Shown: positions 14,101-19,931 of the stretch, piece after piece
Layout: every line of letters begins with the position of its first letter
Numbering within the stretch: the stretch's first letter is position 1
Origin: an uncultured Prevotella sp.
GTDB taxonomy: Bacteria > Bacteroidota > Bacteroidia > Bacteroidales > Bacteroidaceae
Length of the DNA: 19,931 nt
Assembly (NCBI GenBank): GCA_900770515.1
Contig: CAAHDP010000342.1
Span: 1 to 19,931 of the forward strand
Direction of reading: 5' to 3'
The notes under the pieces: generated by a model
Told to the model about the DNA's origin: nothing
The model's input: the letters and a program-made list of their open reading frames with translations, nothing else
Database searches by the model: none
Program-made: the position numbers and the translations under genes

Positions 14101-15630
14101 TTACAGATACTTCTTCAGTTTCTCGAATATCACCTTGTCAAATCCGTACACGTCAGGATATTCCCTGGTGCGTCCGCCTGCCAGCGGATAGAGCGTATAG
14201 TAGGTGATGAAGAGAGGCACTTCCGGTTTCACCTTCACGCCATTCACCACCATCTTGCGGTTGCTCAGCGAATCATCTGTCATCGAATACTTGATTTTAT
14301 CCATCAGTCTCTGGTTCTTTTCTGCCAGGAGGAATACGGCAAAATCGTAAGGCTTCTCTATTCTGATACATCCATGCGATACTCCCCTCTCCTCTCTTTC
14401 AAAGACTCCCTTGCTACTGGTATCATGCAGATAGACAGAGAAGTTGTTGTCGAACCGGAAGATGATGCGTCCCAGGGCATTGCCCTTTCCTCCTCGCTGC
14501 ACCACTCCATAGGCACCCGAAACCAACTGTGCTCTCGTTACCTGATTCAGGTCTACTTCTGCTCCGGTCTTCACATCCCTCACATAGTAGTTTCTTGCCA
14601 GGAAGTAACCCGGATTTCCAGCATGATGCGCCATATCGTGCAGGATGATGCTTCGTGGCACAAACCATTTCGGGTTGACATCCATTCTCTTGATACGGCT
14701 GTTGAGCAGTGGCGTCTTGGTCTTCAGCGATCCGCATCCTATACGCATCGTGAGCGTGTCCTGTCCGTCTACCGCCATCAGCTGGTAAGCCGGGATGTTC
14801 ACCACCACATATTTCTGATGGTTCCAGATATTATCCTTCTGTCTCCATCTGCTTCTTTCCAGATTCACCAGTATTTTCGCACGTTCCCCTCTGGTCAGTC
14901 CTTGCCTTTTCAGCTTATCCAGGAATACGCGGTAGAAGGGATTGTCGGGCTGTACCGATTTCAGAAAAACGGTGAGCGAATCCGATCCCATACCTATCCT
15001 TTTCATTGCCTTGGCAAAGAACAGATCATCAGGATGGTCCATCTTCACATCAAAGAGTCCTCTGAACCTTACCGGTCGCTTGATGGTATCATAGGGATTA
15101 GGAGCCACCGTATCCAGGCGGTTCAGCACGAAGTTGGGATTCATATAGCCAAACCGCTGTCCCGCAACATATCTCAGATACGATTTGGTCAGCCGGTACT
15201 CCAGTCTAGCCATCACCCTGTTCACCTGGTTCTGCTGTCGGTCCAGGTCAAGGTTTCTGAGTCTCTGGATGTCTTCCGCAATCTCATCCACATAAAAGCG
15301 TTGCTTATTGAAACCGATTTCCTCTACGTTGCGCAGGTATGCGAGCAGCGAATCGGCACGATGGTCTATACCGTGGCGGTCTATCCATAGGAAGCTGCCA
15401 TGGTTCTGATAATATTTCCGTGTGTGGAGGTCGGCAACAAGACGGTCCTTGTCCTGCTGCATGAGGCTGTCCATCAATCCTCGAATCACTTTAGAATTGA
15501 CAGCATACGCCTTCTCGTTAAAATCCTGATAGTATTCTAACGTCAACAGCCTGTTACTATTGGGTTGCGAATCCTTACACCCCATCATCAGTAAACAGAG
15601 CAACAGGGGTAAAATTCTGAATGATTTCAC
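14101..15630 (-). CDS. Lipoprotein L,D-transpeptidase (YkuD, YcbB-like)
   Basis: A 509-residue enzyme that forms 3-3 crosslinks in peptidoglycan or attaches proteins to it. The N-terminus has a lipobox, LLMMGC, with Cys18 lipidated. Residues 85-260 are a helical scaffold region of the YcbB (LdtD) type, including LLAYLRNVEEIGF. The YkuD catalytic domain covers about 271-435, with the active-site SHGCIR motif (His419, Cys421, Arg423) followed by PYDFA. The start codon is GTG (15628-15630), 6 bp after the stop codon of the preceding small gene, which suggests translational coupling. The protein probably sits at the periplasmic face of a membrane. Family assignment is sure; exact role (crosslinking or lipoprotein attachment) is not. 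Confidence 0.88.
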   Translation of the reverse strand: MKSFRILPLLLCLLMMGCKDSQPNSNRLLTLEYYQDFNEKAYAVNSKVIRGLMDSLMQQDKDRLVADLHTRKYYQNHGSFLWIDRHGIDHRADSLLAYLRNVEEIGFNKQRFYVDEIAEDIQRLRNLDLDRQQNQVNRVMARLEYRLTKSYLRYVAGQRFGYMNPNFVLNRLDTVAPNPYDTIKRPVRFRGLFDVKMDHPDDLFFAKAMKRIGMGSDSLTVFLKSVQPDNPFYRVFLDKLKRQGLTRGERAKILVNLERSRWRQKDNIWNHQKYVVVNIPAYQLMAVDGQDTLTMRIGCGSLKTKTPLLNSRIKRMDVNPKWFVPRSIILHDMAHHAGNPGYFLARNYYVRDVKTGAEVDLNQVTRAQLVSGAYGVVQRGGKGNALGRIIFRFDNNFSVYLHDTSSKGVFEREERGVSHGCIRIEKPYDFAVFLLAEKNQRLMDKIKYSMTDDSLSNRKMVVNGVKVKPEVPLFITYYTLYPLAGGRTREYPDVYGFDKVIFEKLKKYL

Positions 15631-15636
15631 GTTAAG

Positions 15637-15960
15637 TTATCTTCGATTGACTGTGATTTTACGGGTAAAAGATGGCCCCACCTTGATGATGTATACACCA
15701 TCCGACAGCGGCATGGAGATGCGCTTGTCCTGTCCTTCTACCATAAACGATTTGACTGCGATGCCAGCCAGGTTATACACCTTCACCACCATACCGTTGG
15801 CACCGGTGATATGCATCACGCCATTGGCATAAGTAACTGAGATATCCTGTACGTCAAAGTCAATCATTTCCACAGCACTAGTAGCTGCCAGCCCCTGTGC
15901 AGGAGCTGCCATCATCATCGTTGCTGTCAATGTCATTATAGAAAGTAAAGTTTTCTTCAT
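15637..15960 (-). CDS. Secreted mini-protein with a sorting-domain-like C-terminus
   Basis: A 107-residue product with a signal peptide (residues 1-25, KKTLLSIMTLTATMMMAAPA, cleavage likely after LAA). The rest resembles a T9SS type A (Por_Secre_tail) sorting domain standing alone: a beta strand VTYANGVMHITGANG, a VKVYNLAGIAVKS strand, LSDGVYIIKVG and a final TRKITV. Normally this domain is the C-terminal tail of large secreted proteins; here no cargo domain is present. Upstream is a consensus -7 box and an AAAGGA sequence 8 nt before the ATG. It is followed 6 bp later by the L,D-transpeptidase, so the two form an operon. Function unknown; a small cell-wall adapter is possible. Confidence 0.72.
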   Translation of the reverse strand: MKKTLLSIMTLTATMMMAAPAQGLAATSAVEMIDFDVQDISVTYANGVMHITGANGMVVKVYNLAGIAVKSFMVEGQDKRISMPLSDGVYIIKVGPSFTRKITVNRR

Positions 15961-16006
15961 CTTGTGATTCCTTTTATATAAATGATTTTACGTAAAATTC
16001 TTTGCG

Positions 16007-16038
16007 CAAAGGTATAAAAAAAATAGGAACCTTCCAAC
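16007..16038 (-). promoter_or_regulatory. Promoter of the sorting-domain / L,D-transpeptidase operon
   Basis: Minus strand: GTTG (16035-16038), 20 bp, TACCTTTG (16007-16014). The -7 is a full match and the -33 is one base off. The -33 box lies inside the loop of the galE terminator hairpin. Confidence 0.6.
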
Positions 16039-16061
16039 ATAAAGTCGGCAAAGTTCCTATT
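16015..16061 (-). terminator. galE terminator
   Basis: Minus strand: AATAGGAAC (16053-16061) / GTTCCTATT (16022-16030) stem and a T run to 16015. It overlaps the downstream operon's promoter. Confidence 0.75.
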
Positions 16062-16106
16062 ATTTGTATTTTTTTAACCTAACTGGTCAATATGCTTTTA
16101 TCATGC

Positions 16107-17144
16107 TTACATGATACCGTCTTCACGGAGTTTCTGCTGCCACTTCCATGCTGAAGCCAAAACGTCAGCCAGATTAGCCTCTGCCTTCCAGCCCAACACC
16201 TTGTTAGCCTTGGTACAGTCGCCCCAGATCTTCTCGATATCACCCTCACGGCGAGGACCGTACTTCCAGTTCAGCTTCACGCCAGTAGCCTTCTCGAATG
16301 TCTCTACGATTTCGAGGGTTGAATTACCGTTGCCTGTACCAATGTTGAAGTACTCAATTGGCTCTGTCTCCTTGTCAAGTACACGAGTCATGGCGCAAAC
16401 GTGAGCCTTGGCGAGGTCTACTACATAGATATAGTCGCGGATGCAGGTTCCGTCTGGAGTATCATAGTCGTTACCGAAGATGGTCAACTCCTTGCGGATG
16501 CCCATAGCAGTCTGTGTAACGTAAGGAATCAGGTTGTTTGGCACGCCGTTAGGCAACTCACCGATTTCTGCAGATGGGTGTGCACCGATTGGGTTGAAGT
16601 ATCTCAGCACGATGCTCTTGATGTTGGCACCGCTGTGGATATAGTCGGCAATGATCTGCTCGTTGATTTCCTTTGTATTACCGTAAGGAGAGGTAGCCTT
16701 CTGGTGAGGAGCCTCCTCAGTAACAGGGAGGTTCTCTGGCTTTGGCTGACCGTAAACGGTGCAAGAAGAAGAGAAGATAATACCCTTGACATCATATTTT
16801 GGCATCAACTCAAGCAGGTTGATGAGCGATACTACATTGTTACGATAGTACATCAGAGGTTTCTGAACGCTCTCGCCTACTGCCTTGCTGGCAGCGAAAT
16901 GGATGATACCCTGGATTTCAGGATACTTCTGAAACACAGCCTCTGTTGCTTCCTTGTCACGCAAGTCTACTTTCTCGAAAGCAGGACGAATACCTGTGAT
17001 CTTCTCGATACCGTCGAGAACCTCAATCTTTGAGTTGGAGAGATCGTCTACAATGACTACATTGTAACCTGCCTGCTGTAATTCTACTGTGGTATGACTA
17101 CCGATAAAACCTGTACCGCCAGTTACCAAAATTGTCTGTTTCAT
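16107..17144 (-). CDS. galE: UDP-glucose 4-epimerase
   Basis: A 345-residue NAD-dependent epimerase of the extended SDR family, interconverting UDP-glucose and UDP-galactose for the Leloir pathway and surface polysaccharides. I start it at the ATG at 17144 (MKQTILVTGG), because the frame upstream adds 21 residues that do not belong to the family. The Rossmann motif is TGGTGFIG (8-15), the SSSCTVYG strand (125-132) gives the active-site Ser, and SPYGNTK gives the catalytic Tyr154/Lys158 pair. RYFNPIGAHPS and the C-terminal GPRREGD are also typical of GalE. It has a consensus promoter at 17205-17235 and is divergent from fbp. Confidence 0.95.
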   Translation of the reverse strand: MKQTILVTGGTGFIGSHTTVELQQAGYNVVIVDDLSNSKIEVLDGIEKITGIRPAFEKVDLRDKEATEAVFQKYPEIQGIIHFAASKAVGESVQKPLMYYRNNVVSLINLLELMPKYDVKGIIFSSSCTVYGQPKPENLPVTEEAPHQKATSPYGNTKEINEQIIADYIHSGANIKSIVLRYFNPIGAHPSAEIGELPNGVPNNLIPYVTQTAMGIRKELTIFGNDYDTPDGTCIRDYIYVVDLAKAHVCAMTRVLDKETEPIEYFNIGTGNGNSTLEIVETFEKATGVKLNWKYGPRREGDIEKIWGDCTKANKVLGWKAEANLADVLASAWKWQQKLREDGIM

Positions 17145-17204
17145 ACTTCTTAGTCTTTGTTTGAATAATTGATAGTGTCTAGCGAATATACGCTTAGATG
17201 GTTG

Positions 17205-17235
17205 CAAAAGTACTGCAAAAAAGTGAAACTACAAA
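17205..17235 (-). promoter_or_regulatory. galE promoter
   Basis: Minus strand: TTTG (17232-17235), 19 bp, TACTTTTG (17205-17212), a full consensus match. The leader is about 55 nt. Confidence 0.7.
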
Positions 17236-17286
17236 ATAATTCTGAAAAAATATGCTTACTTATTCTTTATTTTCAAGAATTCAACG

Positions 17287-17294
17287 TAACTTTG
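17287..17294 (+). promoter_or_regulatory. fbp promoter -7 box
   Basis: TAACTTTG matches TAnnTTTG and lies 68 bp before the fbp ATG at 17362. The -33 position (around 17263-17266) reads TTCT, a weak match, so only the -7 box is well supported. Confidence 0.5.
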
Positions 17295-17361
17295 CAACTG
17301 AATCAGAATGATCAGCAGAAGAAATCTTTTGAATTTAACATTCATAGAAAATAAAATTATT

Positions 17362-19353
17362 ATGAAACAGTACGATATTGAAAAAGACATAAGATATTTG
17401 CAACTGTTGTCGCAATCGTTTCCTACGATAGCAGAAGCCAGCACTGAGATTATCAATCTCAAGGCTATCCTCAATCTGCCTAAGGGCACAGAACATTTCC
17501 TTGCCGACATCCACGGCGAGTACGAGGCTTTCCTGCATGTTCTGAAAAACGCTTCGGGTAACATCAAGCGTAAGGTGAACGAACTCTTCGGCACTACCCT
17601 GCGAGAGCAGGAGAAGCGCGACCTGTGCTCCCTCATCTATTACCCGGAGCAGAAACTCGAACTCGTCAAGAACAACGAGAAGGACATTGATGACTGGTAT
17701 CACATCACGCTCCACCGCCTGGTGGCTGTATGTCGTGATGTTTCCAGCAAGTATACCCGTTCCAAGGTGCGCAAGTCGCTGCCTTGCGATTTCTCCTATA
17801 TCATCCAGGAATTGCTCCACGAGCATACCGAAGATCATGACAAGACGGCATACGTCAATGTCATCGTAGATACCATCATCTCTACCGGCCGTGCCGATGA
17901 TTTCATCATTGCCATCGCCAATGTCATCCAGCGCCTCGCCATCGACCAGCTGCATATCCTGGGCGATATCTACGACCGTGGTCCGGGTGCGCATATCATT
18001 CTCGACAAGATGCGCCGCTACCACAGCTGGGACATCCAGTGGGGCAATCATGATGTGTTGTGGATGGGTGCTGCTGCGGGCAATGATGCATGCATCTGCA
18101 ATGTCATCCGCCTCTCTCTGCGCTATGCCAATCTCTCTACCCTAGAGGAAGGCTACGGCATCAACCTCATTCCGCTTGCCACCTTTGCCATGGAGACCTA
18201 CAATGATGATCCATGCACCGAGTTCCTGCCTAAGCTGAGCGGTGGCGCTGCCAGTCTTGACGACAAGACTACCCGACTCACGGCACAGATGCATAAGGCG
18301 ATAGCCGTCATCCAGTTCAAGATAGAGGGACAGCTCATCGAGAAGCATCCGGAATGGAAGATGGACGGCAGACGTCTCTTCGAACATATCAATTACGGAA
18401 AGGGTACGGTAGAAATCGACGGCAAGGAATACGAGATGAGTTCCTGCAACTTCCCTACCATCGACCCGAAATACCCAAACCGTCTCTCTGAAGAAGAAAC
18501 GATACTGATACAGAAGCTGCACCACTCTTTCAAGGTCTGCGAAAAGCTGCATAAGCATATCCGGGTGATGCTGCAGCATGGCTGCATGTATGCCATCTTC
18601 AACAATAACCTGCTCTTCCATGCTTCCTGTCCGCTCAATGCAGATGGTTCCTTGAAAGAGGTAGAAATCTATCCGGGTCATAAATACAGCGGTCGCGACC
18701 TGATGCACTATACCGGCATGCAGATTCGTACCGCCTTCCAGCAGGACAGCGACCCTGCCGAGAAGGAATATGCCATCGACTACTTCCTGTATCTCTGGTG
18801 TGGTCCGGACAGTCCGCTCTTCGACAAGAGCAAGATGGCTACATTTGAACGCTATTTCGTGGCCGACAAGGAGACCCATAAGGAGGAGAAGGGTTATTAC
18901 TTCCTCCTGCGCGACAACGAGGAGGTGATAGACCATATCATGGATGAGTTTGGCGTTACCGGACCTAACCGCCATATCATCAACGGCCACGTACCGGTAC
19001 GCACCCTGAAGGGTGAGAACCCTATCAAGGCAAACGGCAAGCTGATGGTGATAGACGGTGGTTTCTCCAAGGCATATCATAACGAGACGGGTATTGCCGG
19101 TTATACGCTGGTATACCATTCCCGTGGTTTCCAACTGGTACAGCACGAACCGTTTACCAGTACCGAAGATGCCATCAAGCAAGGTACCGACATCAAGAGT
19201 ACCACCCAGATTGTAGAAATGTCTAACCGCAGAATGCTGGTAGCCGATACGGATATAGGTAAGGACCTCTATAAGCAGGTAGAAGATCTGAAGGAACTTC
19301 TGTATGCTTACCGTCATGGCTATATCAAGGAGAAGGAAACAAAGAAAATGTAA
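17362..19353 (+). CDS. fbp: Class III fructose-1,6-bisphosphatase
   Basis: A 663-residue metallophosphatase of the Firmicutes/Bacteroidota class III (FBPase_2) family, dephosphorylating fructose-1,6-bisphosphate in gluconeogenesis. I start it at the ATG at 17362 (MKQYDIEKDI); the frame is open 18 codons further upstream but that extension overlaps the promoter region. The metal-binding motifs of calcineurin-like phosphatases are visible: ADIHGEYEAF (Asp49, His51), HILGDIYDRGPG (about 196-207) and WGNHDVLWMGAAAGND (about 227-242), with a later INGHVPV near residue 550. Length is normal for the class. Unrelated to class I/II enzymes. A strong terminator follows. Confidence 0.95.
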   Translation: MKQYDIEKDIRYLQLLSQSFPTIAEASTEIINLKAILNLPKGTEHFLADIHGEYEAFLHVLKNASGNIKRKVNELFGTTLREQEKRDLCSLIYYPEQKLELVKNNEKDIDDWYHITLHRLVAVCRDVSSKYTRSKVRKSLPCDFSYIIQELLHEHTEDHDKTAYVNVIVDTIISTGRADDFIIAIANVIQRLAIDQLHILGDIYDRGPGAHIILDKMRRYHSWDIQWGNHDVLWMGAAAGNDACICNVIRLSLRYANLSTLEEGYGINLIPLATFAMETYNDDPCTEFLPKLSGGAASLDDKTTRLTAQMHKAIAVIQFKIEGQLIEKHPEWKMDGRRLFEHINYGKGTVEIDGKEYEMSSCNFPTIDPKYPNRLSEEETILIQKLHHSFKVCEKLHKHIRVMLQHGCMYAIFNNNLLFHASCPLNADGSLKEVEIYPGHKYSGRDLMHYTGMQIRTAFQQDSDPAEKEYAIDYFLYLWCGPDSPLFDKSKMATFERYFVADKETHKEEKGYYFLLRDNEEVIDHIMDEFGVTGPNRHIINGHVPVRTLKGENPIKANGKLMVIDGGFSKAYHNETGIAGYTLVYHSRGFQLVQHEPFTSTEDAIKQGTDIKSTTQIVEMSNRRMLVADTDIGKDLYKQVEDLKELLYAYRHGYIKEKETKKM

Positions 19354-19367
19354 GTTCCAGAAAAGAT

Positions 19368-19418
19368 AAGAGGCTGATGCTGTCATCGTTAACCGATAAC
19401 AACACCAGCCTCTTTTTT
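19368..19418. terminator. Bidirectional terminator between fbp and rnfA
   Basis: Stem AAGAGGCTG (19368-19376) / CAGCCTCTT (19406-19414), with an inner GTTA / TAAC pairing, followed by T6 on the plus strand. On the minus strand the hairpin is followed by TTATCTTTTC, so it may also stop rnfA-direction transcription, less strongly. Confidence 0.75.
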
Positions 19419-19451
19419 ATTCAATCGGCTTTTTTATTCATTCAGCCTTCT

Positions 19452-19931
19452 TTACTCCAATCCGAACAAAGCCTTCAAGCCTCCATCTACACCAGAGAAG
19501 CCCATGAAGGCAAGACTGAGGAGAGCGGCTGTAACCATCACAATGGCTACGCCCTGCATACCCTTAGGAATGCGGACCAATGCCTGCTGCTCACGAATGC
19601 CGGCAAAGACGATGAGAGCCAGGGCAAAGCCGAGGGCTGTAGAGAACGCATAAACCACACTCTCCAGGAGATTGTAGTCCTTCTGGATAACCAGGATGGC
19701 TACACCCAGCACAGCACAGTTGGTAGTAATCAAAGGCAGGAAGATACCAAGTGCCTGATAAAGCGCAGGAGAAACCTTCTTGAGGATAATCTCTACCATC
19801 TGAACCAAGGCTGCAATCACGAGGATGAACGCCAGGGTCTGGAGATATTGCAATCCGAATGGATCGAGTACATACTTCTGAACACACCAGGTAATGATGG
19901 TTGCCAAGGTCAAGACGAAGGCGATGGCACC
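19452..19931 (-). CDS. rnfA: Rnf electron transport complex subunit A (partial, 5' end off the window)
   Basis: The C-terminal 159 codons of RnfA/RsxA; the start lies beyond the right edge. The Rnf complex couples ferredoxin oxidation and NAD reduction to ion pumping in the inner membrane. The protein is membrane-embedded: several hydrophobic helices are visible (TFVLTLATIITW-type N-terminal segment, LAFILVIAALVQMVEII, ALGIFLPLITTNCAVLGVAI, ALGFALALIVFAGI, VAIVMVTAALLSLAFMGF). The NC in LITTNCAVLG is the conserved RnfA/NqrE cysteine motif that helps bind the [2Fe-2S] cluster between RnfA and RnfE (as in NqrD/NqrE). It resembles NqrE too, but the GLQYL and KKVSPALYQALGIF pattern fits RnfA better. 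It is probably the last gene of the rnf operon, since its stop is followed by the bidirectional terminator. Confidence 0.88.
   Translation of the reverse strand, partial: GAIAFVLTLATIITWCVQKYVLDPFGLQYLQTLAFILVIAALVQMVEIILKKVSPALYQALGIFLPLITTNCAVLGVAILVIQKDYNLLESVVYAFSTALGFALALIVFAGIREQQALVRIPKGMQGVAIVMVTAALLSLAFMGFSGVDGGLKALFGLE

Noticed and set aside
14374..15390. Plus-strand 338-codon open frame antisense to the L,D-transpeptidase
   Set aside because: The minus-strand frame has a lipobox and the catalytic SHGCIR motif; this one has none.
18142..19386. Minus-strand 414-codon open frame antisense to fbp
   Set aside because: A shadow of the fbp coding sequence; the fbp metal-binding motifs are unmistakable.

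Overview
The window looks like a chromosomal piece of a gut or oral Bacteroidales, most likely Prevotellaceae (Prevotella/Segatella). The evidence is the Bacteroidota promoter form (TTTG, about 20 bp, TAnnTTTG) found repeatedly upstream of genes, mostly AT-rich leaders without Shine-Dalgarno sequences, and the gene set itself: class III fructose-bisphosphatase, an Rnf complex subunit, a lysine-rich histone-like winged-helix protein, and a BT4734/VirE_N plus DUF3987 pair. The genus is an inference.

Layout. Bases 1-95 are probably the 5' leader of a gene leaving the left edge. Bases 430-1930 hold an AT-rich unrecognised gene that is either two short genes or one 407-codon gene broken at two identical T8 runs; a strong terminator follows. 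Bases 1797-6346 are an accessory locus: a cluster of TTATCTG motifs, a foldable leader, an excisionase-type HTH gene, a VirE_N (primase-fold) gene, a PriCT_2/DUF3987 ATPase gene, and a DUF6266 gene with its own promoter region. No integrase, transposase or attachment site is visible. The locus carries several short phased DNA repeats, including 9-bp arrays inside two coding sequences in different codon phases.

Bases 6386-19931 are ordinary chromosome: manC (GDP-mannose supply), xylB (xylulokinase), a small winged-helix-like protein, a histone-like protein, aspS, an ECF sigma / membrane protein / secreted helical protein operon, a 162-bp palindromic REP/MITE-like element, a two-gene operon of a sorting-domain mini-protein and a lipoprotein L,D-transpeptidase, galE, divergent fbp, and the partial rnfA at the right edge. 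Most of these genes lie on the minus strand; fbp is on the plus strand.

Functionally the housekeeping part covers sugar-nucleotide and central carbon metabolism (manC, galE, xylB, fbp), translation (aspS), envelope maintenance (sigma operon, L,D-transpeptidase) and membrane bioenergetics (rnfA). At several junctions the terminator of one gene sits on or next to the promoter of the following gene.
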